Shown piece after piece: positions 48,437 to 58,457 of a DNA stretch of 64,000 nt. The position numbers and the translations under genes were made by a program. This DNA comes from Gammaproteobacteria bacterium (GTDB lineage Bacteria > Pseudomonadota > Gammaproteobacteria > Pseudomonadales > Azotimanducaceae): contig PAFU01000026.1 in assembly GCA_002704225.1 (NCBI GenBank), positions 95,667 through 159,666 on the forward strand. Reading direction: 5' to 3'. The stretch's first letter is position 1. Every line of letters begins with the position of its first letter. The notes below the pieces were generated by a model. It had not been told where the DNA came from. It did not search any database and saw only the letters and a program-made list of their open reading frames with translations.

Positions 48437-49971
48437 CCTGCGCTGACATCCGTCCAGGTCAAATCCAACTCCCGCGCTGCTTTAACATCGTCCAAGCGCC
48501 GCACCGGTGTCGTATACGGCGCTTGCTTGACGAAATCAGCGTCTTGATGGGCTTCTTCACGTACCGCAATCATCGCGTCCACAAAGGCATCCAGCTCCTG
48601 TTTGCTTTCCGTTTCCGTCGGTTCAACCAGAAAGCATTCCGGTACCAATAGCGGAAAATACGTGGTGGGGGAGTGCACGCCATAGTCCAACAACCGCTTG
48701 GCCATATCCATGGCATTCACACCAAGTTCCTTGCTCTCCTTTTGATAGGTAACAATGAACTCATGAGTCGCTCGACGCGACGGATAGGCCAACTGGAATC
48801 CTGCCTTGGCTAATCGCGCGGCCATGTAATTGGCATTCAACGTGGCAAATTGCCCCACACGGTGCATGCCTTCTTTTCCTAACATCAGCGCATAGGAGAG
48901 CGCGCGCAGTAAAATACCCGCATTGCCGGCAAAGCCCGAAAGGGTTCCGATGCTCAGAGGCAAATCGTCGATACCCATCCAGCGGTAGCGATCACCGCCG
49001 TCTGCTTCAATCTTCTCCACCACGGGTAGCGGCAAATGGGGTAGGAGACGTTCGCCGACACCAACCGGGCCGGCACCGGGTCCACCGCCGCCGTGTGGCG
49101 TGGCAAAGGTTTTATGCAAATTCATATGCAAAACGTCGAACCCCATATCACCGGGTTTGACCTTACCTAAGATCGCGTTGAGGTTCGCTCCGTCGTAATA
49201 CAGCAGACCGCCCGCGTCATGCACCGTAGCGGCAATGGCCTCAATCTGCCGCTCAAACACCCCGCAGGTTGACGGATTGGTCATCATCAAACCAGCGGTT
49301 TGCGGCCCAACTTTGGCTTTCAACGCCTCTAAGTCGACGTCGCCTTCCGCGTTCACCGGTACCTCAGTGACTTTGTACCCACACATCACCGCCGTGGCGG
49401 GGTTCGTGCCATGAGCCGCCGTCGGCACAATGATCTCAGTGCGGGCGTCATCGCCACGGGCCTCGTGATAGGCGCGAATCATGGCAACACCGGCAAACTC
49501 GCCTTGCGCTCCGGCCATGGGCGCCAACGACACCCCACGCATGCCGGTCACGTCTTTGAGAATCTCCTGCAAATCGTGCATGCAGGCCAGATGGCCCTGA
49601 CTGGCAGACTCGGGTGCCAACGGGTGCCGTCCCAAGAAACCGGGCAAGCTTGCGGCTTTGTGCGCGCCTCTGGGGTTGTACTTCATGGTGCAAGAACCCA
49701 GCGGATAGAACATGGTGTCGATCGCGTAGTTCTGACGGGACAGATTGGTGTAGTGCCTGACCGCCTGCAATTCCGAGACCTCGGGCAATCCCGGTGTGTC
49801 TTCGCGTAGCAAGTGCTCGGGTATGTCTGCCAAGCAAGCGGCATCGGTACCGTCTACCCGTTGCGCCGTCGCTCGCCGATTCGCCAGACTCAGTTCAAAG
49901 ATGGACTGGCCCTGTGCCTTGGTAGCAGTGAGCCGACCCGTCGCTACCGTATCCGTATTCGTCTCAGTCAT
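48433..49971 (-). CDS. gcvPB: Glycine dehydrogenase (decarboxylating) subunit 2
   Basis: PLP-bearing half of the glycine cleavage P protein. The Schiff-base lysine is in [20 protein letters not shown]. The N-terminus shows [14 protein letters not shown]. At 512 aa it is the C-terminal half of the fused E. coli GcvP. Its start overlaps the gcvPA stop by 4 bases, so subunits are made together. The two-gene P protein is common in Gram-positives, archaea and some proteobacteria. Confidence 0.96.
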   Translation of the reverse strand: MTETNTDTVATGRLTATKAQGQSIFELSLANRRATAQRVDGTDAACLADIPEHLLREDTPGLPEVSELQAVRHYTNLSRQNYAIDTMFYPLGSCTMKYNPRGAHKAASLPGFLGRHPLAPESASQGHLACMHDLQEILKDVTGMRGVSLAPMAGAQGEFAGVAMIRAYHEARGDDARTEIIVPTAAHGTNPATAVMCGYKVTEVPVNAEGDVDLEALKAKVGPQTAGLMMTNPSTCGVFERQIEAIAATVHDAGGLLYYDGANLNAILGKVKPGDMGFDVLHMNLHKTFATPHGGGGPGAGPVGVGERLLPHLPLPVVEKIEADGGDRYRWMGIDDLPLSIGTLSGFAGNAGILLRALSYALMLGKEGMHRVGQFATLNANYMAARLAKAGFQLAYPSRRATHEFIVTYQKESKELGVNAMDMAKRLLDYGVHSPTTYFPLLVPECFLVEPTETESKQELDAFVDAMIAVREEAHQDADFVKQAPYTTPVRRLDDVKAARELDLTWTDVSAG

Positions 49972-51359
49972 GCGCTGACTCCCGTTGCACTCTTAAGAGC
50001 TTGGCCGAAAGCCTCTACGTAGTGATCAAGTTCTGCCTCGGTACGTTTTTCTGTCACCGCGACCAATAGGCCGTTGGCCCGATGTTCCTGTTCGGGGCCC
50101 ACAAAGTCCTCCAGATTGAGGCCAGCCAAAATACCTTGTGCCATCATTGGCTCGAGTATTTGACTCGCCGGCACCGGTAACCTCACGGCAAATTCGTGAA
50201 AGGTCGGTCCATCAAAAAAGTCCGTGACGCCATCAAAGGCCAGTAAGCGTTGACGCAGGGCATTGGTTTTTCGATGGCAGTCCAAAGCCGTTTCACGAAT
50301 GCCCTGCGGACCCATCAAACTCATGTAGATGGTTCCGGCAGTCACCAGCAAACCTTGGTTCGTACAAATATTTGACGTCGCCTTGCCTCGGCGAATGTGC
50401 TGTTCTCGGGCCTGTAAGGTGAGCGCATAACCCACCCGGCCCTCCAGATCTACTGTACGACCAATGATTCGGCCAGGTAGCTGGCGCATGAAGGCTGCCC
50501 GCGCACAGATAAAGCCAAAGGATGGGCCACCAGAGGCCATGGGCACACCGAAGGGTTGACCGTCACCCACGGCGATGTCTGCACCCTGCTCTCCCCACCG
50601 GCCCGGGGCTTTCAGCACCCCAAGACTCATCGGATTCACTACTGCAATCACTAAGGCTCCCTGAGCGTGAGCCCAGTCGGTGATGGCGTCTACGGCTTCC
50701 AAGCCGCCGAAGAAGTTTGGCTGCTGAATAATCACTGCGCTCGGCGGCGTATCGTCCAACAAACCATCCAGTTCAGCCGGATCAACCACGCCGCTGTCTG
50801 ACAACGCGATGGGCGCGATATCGACATTCTGGTTGCGCACAATGTTTCGTGTGGTCTGGGTGTAGTGGGGGTGAACCGATTGGGCGATCAGCACTCGTCC
50901 GTCTTTGTTCTTCTTGTTTGATCGCACCGCCATCAGCACGGCTTCCGCCAATCCGCTGGCGCCGTCGTATACCGAGGCATTGGAAACGTCCAGGCCCGTC
51001 AGAGACGCCATCATGGATTGGTATTCGTAAATCAGTTGCAATGTACCCTGGCTCGCTTCCGCTTGGTACGGTGTATAAGCGGTCATGAACTCGCCGCGAG
51101 CGGTGAGATCCCATACGGCGGAGGGAATATGATGGTCGTAGCTGCCGCCACCCAAAAAGCAGGTATAGCCCTGATCTTGTTCCGCGTGCTGGGCCATGTA
51201 CTGCAGCATGGCCATTTCGCTCATGCCATCCGGTACATTGTCTAGCCGATCGCTGATCAGGCCTGCCGGAATTTCATCGAACAACGCATCGAGTTGATCT
51301 ATACCAATCTCGGACAACATCTCATCGATGTCGACCTGCGTATGGGGAATAAAGGGCAT
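49968..51359 (-). CDS. gcvPA: Glycine dehydrogenase (decarboxylating) subunit 1
   Basis: N-terminal half of the P protein, forming an alpha2beta2 complex with GcvPB that decarboxylates glycine onto the lipoyl arm of Gcv[19 protein letters not shown] and [16 protein letters not shown] are family motifs. ATG at 51359 has GGAGAG about 5 bases upstream and gives 463 aa; the frame extends to 51377. Follows gcvH by 82 bases on the same strand. Confidence 0.95.
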   Translation of the reverse strand: MPFIPHTQVDIDEMLSEIGIDQLDALFDEIPAGLISDRLDNVPDGMSEMAMLQYMAQHAEQDQGYTCFLGGGSYDHHIPSAVWDLTARGEFMTAYTPYQAEASQGTLQLIYEYQSMMASLTGLDVSNASVYDGASGLAEAVLMAVRSNKKNKDGRVLIAQSVHPHYTQTTRNIVRNQNVDIAPIALSDSGVVDPAELDGLLDDTPPSAVIIQQPNFFGGLEAVDAITDWAHAQGALVIAVVNPMSLGVLKAPGRWGEQGADIAVGDGQPFGVPMASGGPSFGFICARAAFMRQLPGRIIGRTVDLEGRVGYALTLQAREQHIRRGKATSNICTNQGLLVTAGTIYMSLMGPQGIRETALDCHRKTNALRQRLLAFDGVTDFFDGPTFHEFAVRLPVPASQILEPMMAQGILAGLNLEDFVGPEQEHRANGLLVAVTEKRTEAELDHYVEAFGQALKSATGVSA

Positions 51360-51441
51360 ACTGCTCTCCAAATTCATGCTCGTCGACGGAGGCTATCCGT
51401 CGGTCTAATGGCAGTAGCGCCGCGTCGGTTTTCGCGCGGGC

Positions 51442-51834
51442 TCAGTCCTCAGTATCGCAGACCTCAGCGTAGCCTTCCGCGTCCAACAACTCATCCAAGT
51501 CCGCCGGATCGTTTGGCGTCAACTTGAAAAACCAGCCGTCTCCGTATGGGTCTTGATTGACGGTTTCCGGCGCATCCGTCAGGGCGTCGTTTACCGCACA
51601 CACTGTGCCACCGATCGGCGCGTAAATATCGGAAGCCGCTTTCACCGATTCCACCACCCCAGCCTCTTCCTGCGCGCTGACGGTCAGACCGAGCTCTGGC
51701 GCTTCGATATAAACCACATCACCCAAGGCACTCTGGGCATGATCGCTGATCCCAACCGAGACGGTGCCGTCTTCCTCTAAGCGAGCCCACTCGTGGGTTG
51801 CTGCGTACTTCAGTTCTGCTGGGGTATCGCTCAT
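51442..51834 (-). CDS. gcvH: Glycine cleavage system H protein
   Basis: Lipoyl carrier of the glycine cleavage system; shuttles the aminomethyl group between P, T and L proteins. The lipoylated residue is Lys65 in [14 protein letters not shown] at 51834 is preceded by AAGGAG and yields 130 aa, the usual size; the frame is open to 51903 only by chance. Encoded after gcvT with a 120-base gap. Confidence 0.97.
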   Translation of the reverse strand: MSDTPAELKYAATHEWARLEEDGTVSVGISDHAQSALGDVVYIEAPELGLTVSAQEEAGVVESVKAASDIYAPIGGTVCAVNDALTDAPETVNQDPYGDGWFFKLTPNDPADLDELLDAEGYAEVCDTED

Positions 51835-51954
51835 TGGCTGCTCGCTCCTTCGTCCTTGCTGTGCAAGCCACCGATTGGTTTGCTTGCGTCTTTTGACGCT
51901 CACGCGTCTGATTTTCCGTCAAACGCCGAGTCACACCCAGCATTTATTCGACCG

Positions 51955-53013
51955 TTAGTTGACCAGAATCTTACCCTTTCGCACGAACGGTGGCTTAACC
52001 AATCGTGCTTTTTTCATGGCGCCTCGAATATCAACCGAACATTCTGCACTGGCGTCCATTGGGACCCGAACCAAACCGATACTGCGCTGCAGTGTCGGTG
52101 AATAGGTACCACTGGTCACCACACCAGGACCCGCGTCGGTTTGAACGGCCTGGTCATGCCGCAGCACACCCTTATCCTCTAAAATAATGCCTGTCAGCTT
52201 CTGCGAAGGCCCGGCACGCTCACCTTGCAGGGCATAGCGTCCGATGAAAGCCCTCTCGGCTGGCTCCCAAGCCACCGTCCAACCCATGTTGCTGACCAGC
52301 GGGGACGTCGTTTCGTCCATGTCTTGCCCGTACAGGTTCAAGCCCGCTTCCAAACGCAGGGTGTCTCGCGCACCCAGCCCGGCGGGTTTTACGCCAGCTT
52401 TCAACAAGGCACCCCAGAGTGCGAGACCCTGATCCACCGGCAGCATGATTTCTACGCCATCCTCACCGGTATATCCGGTTCGACCGATCAGCCAATCGCC
52501 GTGGCGGGCGGCAGAAAAAGGTTTGATGTTCAATGTCGGTAGATCTGTAGCGGCGAGCAATTTGTTGATCGCTTCTGGCCCCTGCACTGCCAACATGATT
52601 TGCGGCTTGTGTTCGATGCGCATATTGGTCATGGCCTGCGCTTCGAACCAGTCCAGCATTTTCTCTCGAGTGGATGCGTTGACTACGCAGCGATAGCCCT
52701 TCGGCAACCGGTACACGATCAGGTCATCGAGAATGCCTCCATGGGCATTCAAGGCAGCACCATATAGGGCCTGATACTCGACTAAAGATGAAACGTCGTT
52801 GGCAATCACTTTGCGAAGAAAGGCTTCGGCGTCTGGTCCATCGATGTCGACAATGGTCATATGCGACACATCAAATACGCCCGCGTCGGTGCGAACTGCC
52901 GTATGTTCTTCGATCTGAGATCCGTAGTTCACCGGCATCATCCAACCCGCGAAATCGACCATCTTGCCGCCAGCGGCTACATGCGCATCAAAGAGGGGAG
53001 TTTTATCTGCCAT
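51955..53013 (-). CDS. gcvT: Aminomethyltransferase (glycine cleavage T protein)
   Basis: Moves the methylene group from GcvH to tetrahydrofolate, releasing ammonia. [33 protein letters not shown] and [12 protein letters not shown] are family motifs. ATG at 53013 (MADKTPLFD) aligns with the E. coli start; ATGs at 53022 and 53085 are upstream in frame. First gene of gcvT-gcvH-gcvPA-gcvPB; only 90 bases separate it from ubiH upstream, too little for a tandem glycine riboswitch. Confidence 0.96.
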   Translation of the reverse strand: MADKTPLFDAHVAAGGKMVDFAGWMMPVNYGSQIEEHTAVRTDAGVFDVSHMTIVDIDGPDAEAFLRKVIANDVSSLVEYQALYGAALNAHGGILDDLIVYRLPKGYRCVVNASTREKMLDWFEAQAMTNMRIEHKPQIMLAVQGPEAINKLLAATDLPTLNIKPFSAARHGDWLIGRTGYTGEDGVEIMLPVDQGLALWGALLKAGVKPAGLGARDTLRLEAGLNLYGQDMDETTSPLVSNMGWTVAWEPAERAFIGRYALQGERAGPSQKLTGIILEDKGVLRHDQAVQTDAGPGVVTSGTYSPTLQRSIGLVRVPMDASAECSVDIRGAMKKARLVKPPFVRKGKILVN

Positions 53014-53103
53014 TGCATTCATCACCAATCGAGTTAGCAAGACAGTGTAACTCAGTAACGTAAATTTACCGTGAGCAAGACTCATCCAGTAAGGGCAATA
53101 TCT

Positions 53104-54297
53104 TCAGCCTGACAGGTGGCGCAATCCTGTCGCTTCTTCAATGGCCTTACGCTGCAACCACCGTCGTCGTCCAAACCAGCCCACGCCCGTATTACGCAGC
53201 CAGCCAACCCAAGGATTCGGGTTGCCGTACAGTCGCTTCAAGCCGTCTAAGCTGCGCAACATAATCTCCGAACGCAGCAAACGCTGCCGGGCGAATTTAT
53301 CCCACAGACCAAGCCGGCATAAGTCGACGTTCGGTTTGGCTATGGCTAAAAGCTCGTGCAAATCCTCAAAACCCAGATTTACGCCAAGACCTGCCAAGGG
53401 ATGCACGACGCGCAAAGCATCGCCCAGAAGCAACACGCGTCTGTGTGGATTTACCGCTGTGGCGAGCTGCTGATTCAAGGGAAAGGCCTGACGTGGCGCG
53501 GCTTCGAGAATCGTGCCCAAACAGGTCTCACTCGCCCGGGTCAGCGCCAAACAAAATTCAGAGTCGGACAGAGTTAAACACTGAGTTGCCTGCCGCTCAG
53601 ACTGAGACCACACGATCGAACACAGGTGCGGATCCGTGCTGGGCAGCAGTGCCAGCGGGCCGTCCAGCAAAAAGCGCTGCCATGCGGTCGCATCGTGTGC
53701 CCGTTCGGTTCGTACTACCGTCGTCACCGCCATCTGCCCAGTCGGCCACCGGCGGGCCTCAACTTGCAGGGCATCGCGAACGGCAGACTTGGCACCGTCT
53801 GACGCAATCAAGAAGTCGGTATCGAGCGTTGTCGTCTCGCCATCCTGATCCAGACTCAGCGTGACACGTTGATCCGTTGTTGCCACATCCGTAACGCTGC
53901 CGAACACTAGGGTAATGTTTGAATGCTCATCGAGACGTTGCCAAAGGCGAGCCAACAAAGGGGTAACCTCGACCAACCAACCCAATTCACTGCGTCCTGC
54001 GCTCGCTGCATCAAAGGTCAGCCGACTGGTGCCGCGCTCTTCCCAAACACACATTTTTCTGTAGGTGGCTGCCTGCTCAGGCCAACTGTCGATCTGCCGA
54101 AGCAATTCCGCCGAACGCGGCGATAACGCAACATTTCGAATATCCATGCCGAACGCTGACGGGCCGGGCTGAGGACGGCTGCGATCAACCAAGGTGACGA
54201 CATAGCCTCGGTCTGCCAGACTCAGCGCAGTGGCCGCTCCTACGGGACCACCACCGGCAACCACCACAGAGCAGGCCTGTGTGGTGTCGATATTCAT
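53104..54297 (-). CDS. ubiH: UbiH/UbiI/UbiF-family FAD hydroxylase
   Basis: FAD monooxygenase of ubiquinone ring hydroxylation. An N-terminal GGGPVGAATALSLADRG binds the ADP of FAD, SDGAKSAVRD is the second motif, and GDALRVVHPLAGLGVNLG the third (usual LAGQG reads LAGLG here). ATG at 54297 overlaps the pepP stop (ATGA). E. coli has two genes here, ubiH and ubiI; this genome has one at this site, so which carbon it hydroxylates is open. Confidence 0.88.
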   Translation of the reverse strand: MNIDTTQACSVVVAGGGPVGAATALSLADRGYVVTLVDRSRPQPGPSAFGMDIRNVALSPRSAELLRQIDSWPEQAATYRKMCVWEERGTSRLTFDAASAGRSELGWLVEVTPLLARLWQRLDEHSNITLVFGSVTDVATTDQRVTLSLDQDGETTTLDTDFLIASDGAKSAVRDALQVEARRWPTGQMAVTTVVRTERAHDATAWQRFLLDGPLALLPSTDPHLCSIVWSQSERQATQCLTLSDSEFCLALTRASETCLGTILEAAPRQAFPLNQQLATAVNPHRRVLLLGDALRVVHPLAGLGVNLGFEDLHELLAIAKPNVDLCRLGLWDKFARQRLLRSEIMLRSLDGLKRLYGNPNPWVGWLRNTGVGWFGRRRWLQRKAIEEATGLRHLSG

Positions 54298-55685
54298 GCC
54301 ACCACCCGGGTCATGTCGGTTCTGTCCGCTCGAGTCGCCATCCACGCTTCGATGTCATCCGGGTCTTTGATCAGCCCTTCTGTCAGCACCTGACAACCCT
54401 GTTTTTGAATGAGAACCGCGTCCTCAATCCGAATGCCCAAGCCTCGATAAGCCTCCGCTATCTCCGCCGTAGAGTCATCGCGAGGAATGTATATCCCGGG
54501 CTCTACAGTGAGCACCATGCCTGGCATCAGGTCGCGCCATAAATTGCCCAAGCGGTAATCGCCGACATCGTGGACATCCAATCCCAACCAATGGGAGGTT
54601 TTGTGCGGACAATATTTCTCGTGATCTCCTTGGGCGATCAGTTGCTCAGAATCGCCCTGCAACAAGCCAAGCTCAATCAGGCCCTCAACCAAAACCAAGG
54701 TGGCGGCTTCATGGGGCTGATTGAAGTGATTACCCGGACGACAGGCATCGATGGCTGCACGATTCGCCGCAAGAACAATGTCGTAAATATCGCGCTGGGC
54801 CGAGCTAAAGCGTCCGCTCACCGGGTAGGTGCGCGTGACATCCGACGCGTAATACTGCAGCTCGCAGCCGGCATCGATTAAAACCAGATCTCCATCCAAC
54901 AAAACCGATGCATTTTGGACATAGTGCAAGATACAGGCATTTTCACCGGCGGCCACAATACTCGGATAGGCTTCTGACCTGGCCCCTTGACGGCGATAGC
55001 TGTAATGCAGTTCCGCTTCGATGTCCGCCTCGGTCAGGCCGGGAGAAATGACATCCAGTGCGCGACATTGAGCAGCAACGCTGATTTGCGCCGCCTGGGC
55101 CATCAGCTCCTGCTCCTTGGCACTTTTGATCAAACGCTGCTCGTGCAGCAAATGGCCCAAGGTCACGATCTCACCTACCTCGGGCTCGTCAGCAGAACGC
55201 TGTTTCGCTAGGTGTTCTAGATACATCATCAAACGATGATCCCAGAGCAAGTGCTCACCCAGATTCATATAAACCTGGGTGCGTCCCTCCAGTAAGCCCG
55301 GGAGAATGTCGTCGAGATCGGAAACAGGAAAGCCGTCGTCAACGCCCAAGGCAAGCTGACAAGCCTCTGGACCCAGAACGGGGCCGTCTCGACGTTCGCT
55401 GGCAGCATCACGCTCGCGGCAAAACACGATGGCCTCACCCTGATCTCGGCCGGGAATCAGCACCAACAGCGCGTCCGGCTCACAAAAACCGGTGAGGTAA
55501 TAAAAGTCACTGTCTTGGCGGAAAGGAAAATTGATATCACGGTTGCGTCGCTGCTCGATGCCCCCGGGCACTAGGGCGATGGAGCCCGGCCGCATACCGT
55601 CCAGGAGTCGACGCCGGCGATGAGCGAAATCGCTGGGTTGAATGAGACGATCAGTCAATCGCAGATTCCACGGCCGCATGGTCAT
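54294..55685 (-). CDS. pepP: Xaa-Pro aminopeptidase
   Basis: M24B metallopeptidase removing N-terminal residues before proline. The five metal ligands are in LIDAGCELQYYASDVTR (two Asp), SHWLGLDVHD (His), MVLTVEPGIYIP (Glu) and IRIEDAVL (Glu). INFPFRQDSDFYYLTGF marks the N-terminal domain. The ATG at 55685 overlaps ygfB by 35 bases; a TTG at about 55658 would give a 7-8-base overlap and a more usual N-terminus. Order ygfB-pepP-ubiH is conserved. Confidence 0.95.
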   Translation of the reverse strand: MTMRPWNLRLTDRLIQPSDFAHRRRRLLDGMRPGSIALVPGGIEQRRNRDINFPFRQDSDFYYLTGFCEPDALLVLIPGRDQGEAIVFCRERDAASERRDGPVLGPEACQLALGVDDGFPVSDLDDILPGLLEGRTQVYMNLGEHLLWDHRLMMYLEHLAKQRSADEPEVGEIVTLGHLLHEQRLIKSAKEQELMAQAAQISVAAQCRALDVISPGLTEADIEAELHYSYRRQGARSEAYPSIVAAGENACILHYVQNASVLLDGDLVLIDAGCELQYYASDVTRTYPVSGRFSSAQRDIYDIVLAANRAAIDACRPGNHFNQPHEAATLVLVEGLIELGLLQGDSEQLIAQGDHEKYCPHKTSHWLGLDVHDVGDYRLGNLWRDLMPGMVLTVEPGIYIPRDDSTAEIAEAYRGLGIRIEDAVLIQKQGCQVLTEGLIKDPDDIEAWMATRADRTDMTRVVA

Positions 55686-56196
55686 CCATCAGAGCTAAAA
55701 TCAGCATGGTGCTAACCCGCAGGTATTCGTGCACTTCTGTGAGCGACGCTTCGTGCTCCTCCAGCTCCCCCGGTTCAAAGTCCGCCTCCTGGTAATCTTC
55801 CGGGTCTAGGGATGTCAGTGAAACAAAATCTTTGATGATTTCTTGCACGTCCACCGGCAGCTCGCTGTGCTCCACGTTCAACCCGGCCGCGAAACCTACG
55901 AGAAAACCGCCAGCCCAGTTTGCAATGGTTTCCACCCGTTTGGCGATGGGGTCTTCGTCGTCGGCGATCAGCGGCTGAAAAATCATATTTTGATCGTGCA
56001 GTTCGTCCAGCGCAGAATTCACGAATGCGCCCAAGGATTCTTGGTCAGACAGCGCATCGATACCAACAAGATCCACGAAATCGCTCAAAACGAACTCCGG
56101 ACTACCATTCACGGCCATGCCACAGACCATGCCGTGCAGCTCTTCGGGCTCAATAGAAAAAGCCGCCATCTCGGCTTGAATGCGCAGTTCAGACAT
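55651..56196 (-). CDS. ygfB: YgfB (UPF0149) family protein
   Basis: 181 aa acidic helical protein. ELHGMVCGMAVNG near the start and ANWAGGFLVGFAAGL in the middle are UPF0149 hallmarks. Biochemical role is not settled; in Pseudomonas YgfB has been tied to control of an amidase and beta-lactam response. It heads the ygfB-pepP-ubiH group and is the divergent neighbour of the zapA/6S region, as in E. coli. Confidence 0.93.
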   Translation of the reverse strand: MSELRIQAEMAAFSIEPEELHGMVCGMAVNGSPEFVLSDFVDLVGIDALSDQESLGAFVNSALDELHDQNMIFQPLIADDEDPIAKRVETIANWAGGFLVGFAAGLNVEHSELPVDVQEIIKDFVSLTSLDPEDYQEADFEPGELEEHEASLTEVHEYLRVSTMLILALMDDHAAVESAID

Positions 56197-56328
56197 AGCG
56201 TGTTCCGTTTAGGAGGGCTGAGATACTTGGGCGCAAACTATCGCGCACTGGGGGAGCAAATGCCAGTGAGGTAATCACTGCATGCCGTTAATTTACCGCG
56301 ATGCACACCGTGCCGGTTGGCCAAGCCC

Positions 56329-56637
56329 TCACTGCTCATCAACCACTTTGTTCTCGCCGGCGCGCCGGGTTAGACCGTATTTCCTCACAGCGAAGAACCA
56401 AAGCCACCAACCGAATACAACACCGCCAACACCACAAACCACTAACCCCCGTAACAGGCGGGAGACGTTGTAAGGATCATCAGCCGAACCGTTCATTGCC
56501 GGAAACACGAACGTCATGATAATGAACATGGGCAAACCCCAGCCAAGTACACCTCTTAGCAAAATATATCGCGCCTTCCCCTTCGCCGCCTCTCGATACC
56601 ACGTGTCGATTCTGTCCTGTTGACACCGCCGGAACAT
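56329..56637 (-). CDS. Small two-helix membrane protein
   Basis: 102 aa with a GGGAG site 7 bases before the ATG. Two membrane segments (about 31-47 and 68-84) are preceded by a basic KGKARYILLRGVLGWGLP stretch. This pattern recurs in small uncharacterised inner-membrane proteins, but I cannot name a family with certainty. It lies between ygfB and the coiled-coil gene, where E. coli has none. Confidence 0.6.
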   Translation of the reverse strand: MFRRCQQDRIDTWYREAAKGKARYILLRGVLGWGLPMFIIMTFVFPAMNGSADDPYNVSRLLRGLVVCGVGGVVFGWWLWFFAVRKYGLTRRAGENKVVDEQ

Positions 56638-56896
56638 GGGCCACTCCCTAAATCACATCTCTGTGTTGAACATATGCCTTGTTCAGGCTACGACGTTGGG
56701 CTCTATCTCTTAACGGTTTCGGTCGTGCCTTTGCAAAATTTGCGAGACGTTTCACGATCCGGCCCGTGAGCCACGCTGTCTGTGCTGGAAATATCGCTCT
56801 CAATATAGACGCGCAAATGTTTACGCCGCGATTGAATTTTGCGCTAGAGCCGAGCAGCATGGGCTCTCTAACCAATTGCGCTAAAGCCTGCCGTTT
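56638..56896. other. 259-base region between the small membrane protein and zapA genes
   Basis: A 75-codon minus-strand frame (56648-56875, TTG or ATG start) ends just before the membrane-protein gene, but I see no family signal. A 6-bp hairpin AGAGCC/GGCTCT lies on the minus strand near 56845-56870. Promoters for both flanking genes should be here; none is clear. Confidence 0.4.
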
Positions 56897-57154
56897 ATGT
56901 CTGAGATGAATCCGTCACCAAGCCAGCCCCACGCCCAACCCCAAGCCCAACCCATGGAAGAAATGGATATCCTGGAGCGGCGGGTCAATGAGTTGATTGC
57001 CCTAACCGAGCAGTTATCTCGGGAGAACAAGGCGCTGCGTACCCAACAAGAAAACTGGTCTGTCGAGCGCGCCAAGCTGATCGAAAAAAACGAGTTAGCG
57101 AAAAGTCGCGTTGAATCCATGATCGGGCGTTTACGCTCCTTGGAAAACGGTTAA
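56897..57154 (+). CDS. Coiled-coil protein next to zapA (TIGR02449/ZapB-like)
   Basis: 85 aa. After a Pro/Gln-rich N-terminus with near repeats of HAQP/QAQP (about 10-19), it is one heptad-patterned coil (ILERRVNELIALTEQLSREN onward) that ends VESMIGRLRSLENG. Pseudomonas and relatives carry a similar short coil immediately before zapA. ATG at 56954 or 56963 would remove the Pro/Gln-rich tail and match homologues better; no start has a strong ribosome site. Probably works with ZapA at the Z-ring, by position only. Confidence 0.8.
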   Translation: MSEMNPSPSQPHAQPQAQPMEEMDILERRVNELIALTEQLSRENKALRTQQENWSVERAKLIEKNELAKSRVESMIGRLRSLENG

Positions 57155-57166
57155 AGGGACGGATTC

Positions 57167-57484
57167 ATGAGCAATACTGGCAGCAAAACCCTGACCATTT
57201 CGGTCATGCAGAAAGAGTTTCAGGTCGCGTGTCCAGAGGGTGAAGAGGAGTCCTTGCTTCGGGCTGCCCGGTACTTGAGCGAGCAGATGGAAAGCATCCG
57301 TTCCAGTGGCAAAGTCGTAGGGATGGATCGTATCGCCGTCATGGCGGCTCTGAATATGTCCCACGAGCTACTCAGCGGTCACTCAAAGGTTCAAACCAGT
57401 CAGGATTATGCGAAGTTGCGCATCCGCGCGTTGAACGATCGTTTGGAAACCGCGATCGCTGACGGCAGACAACTGAAGATTTGA
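57167..57484 (+). CDS. zapA: Cell division protein ZapA
   Basis: Z-ring cross-linker that bundles FtsZ. 105 aa: an N-terminal FtsZ-binding head (LTISVMQKEFQVACPEGEEE, LLRAARYLSEQMESI) and a C-terminal coil. It is 12 bases after the coiled-coil gene and about 105 bases before 6S RNA, the same zapA-ssrS-ygfA order as in E. coli. Confidence 0.94.
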   Translation: MSNTGSKTLTISVMQKEFQVACPEGEEESLLRAARYLSEQMESIRSSGKVVGMDRIAVMAALNMSHELLSGHSKVQTSQDYAKLRIRALNDRLETAIADGRQLKI

Positions 57485-57580
57485 GCCGATTCCGGTCAGA
57501 CAGATCGAAACGGGAAAATTCTGTCCAGTTTGATTTTGCGGTGAGTCGACTATTCCTCTATTTCGACTCTCAAAAATGGC

Positions 57581-57586
57581 TATACT
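57581..57586 (+). promoter_or_regulatory. -10 hexamer for 6S RNA
   Basis: TATACT lies about 6-7 bases upstream of the expected 5' end of 6S RNA. No -35 with good match is found at 16-18 bases, so the upstream half of the promoter is not assigned. Confidence 0.5.
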
Positions 57587-57591
57587 GCCTC

Positions 57592-57773
57592 CATCTCCTG
57601 GGGTGTTAGCCAGTGGTCGCGTCCTTGAGCCGTTATAAAAACGTCAGGAAGCTTTTCGTTAGTTCAGTGTGCTTACCCAAACTGATGGGCCGCCTTCGAG
57701 CTAGCTGAGGTTTCCGCCTTGAATCTCAACGGTTCAGGGCAAACCAACAGCGGCATTCTCGGGAGTCTTTTTT
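57592..57773 (+). ncRNA. ssrS: 6S RNA
   Basis: 6S RNA mimics an open promoter and sequesters sigma70 RNA polymerase in stationary phase. It lies between zapA and ygfA, the conserved site. The 5' CTCCTGGGG pairs with 3' CTCGGGAG to close a long rod; GTCCTTGAGCCG near the 5' end and AACAGCGGCATTCTCGGGAG near the 3' end closely match the E. coli 6S segments. Length is about 182 bases, as in E. coli. A TTTTTT run follows the closing stem. Ends are estimated to within a few bases. Confidence 0.88.
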
Positions 57774-57809
57774 CACCTGCGCCGCGAATCAAACGAGGCG
57801 GTTAGCCCC

Positions 57810-58424
57810 ATGCGTCAAGACGGTAACCCCAACGAAGCCCACGGCCTCAAGCAGGCACTCCGTCGGACGCTAAAAGAACAGCGTACTGCCTTGACCCCTG
57901 AGGACCGAAAACGCCATCACCTGCATATTGCCGCCCACTTAGAGGACTTGCTCGTCCAGCGCAGTCCACTGCAGCGCATCGCCCTGTATTTGGCCACCCC
58001 GGATGAGGCTGACTTGTCCCTGTGGATGGCGTCAGCGCAGGCGTCTGTTCTTGAGCTCTTTGCGCCAGTGGTTGGGGTGGAAAAAGGCCAGATGAACTTG
58101 TATCCCATGGGCCCAAATACGCCCATTCGTCGAGGCCGTCTTGGTCTGCGAGAGCCCGGGGTGCAAAGCAATGACACACCCGTTGATCCTGAAATGTTGG
58201 ATGTCGCCTTGGTCCCGTTGCTGGGGTTCGACGACCAAGGCCATCGCTTGGGCATGGGGGGCGGCTATTACGACCGCTATTTTTCAAGCGCAGAGCAACG
58301 CCCTTGGATTGTTGGCATTGCCTACGATATACAGCACTCGGAGAAACCATTGCCCACAGAACCCTGGGACATCACCTTAGACGCCGTGGTCACCGAAACC
58401 GGTTTTCGCATCTTTAATCACTGA
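57810..58424 (+). CDS. ygfA: 5-formyltetrahydrofolate cyclo-ligase
   Basis: Converts 5-formyl-THF back to 5,10-methenyl-THF with ATP. The N-terminal KQALRRTLKEQRTAL and the closing LGMGGGYYDRYF are the family's ATP- and folate-site motifs. 204 aa is normal. Located right after 6S RNA, and expected to share its transcript as in E. coli. It matches the nearby glycine cleavage genes, since serine/glycine turnover feeds 5-formyl-THF. Confidence 0.94.
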   Translation: MRQDGNPNEAHGLKQALRRTLKEQRTALTPEDRKRHHLHIAAHLEDLLVQRSPLQRIALYLATPDEADLSLWMASAQASVLELFAPVVGVEKGQMNLYPMGPNTPIRRGRLGLREPGVQSNDTPVDPEMLDVALVPLLGFDDQGHRLGMGGGYYDRYFSSAEQRPWIVGIAYDIQHSEKPLPTEPWDITLDAVVTETGFRIFNH

Positions 58425-58457
58425 ACCGCACGCTTGAAAGCATAGGATATTAGCACC

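Noticed and set aside
53014..53103. Possible glycine riboswitch upstream of gcvT
   Set aside because: The 90-base gap to ubiH is too short for the tandem type and I found no conserved core.
56648..56875. 75-codon minus-strand frame before the small membrane protein
   Set aside because: No recognisable family and no ribosome site; kept only as a remark.
56858..56889. tRNA D-arm-like sequence on the minus strand (TAGCGCAATTGGTTAGAG)
   Set aside because: There is no matching anticodon stem, T-arm or acceptor pairing in the following 60 bases; only a local hairpin forms.
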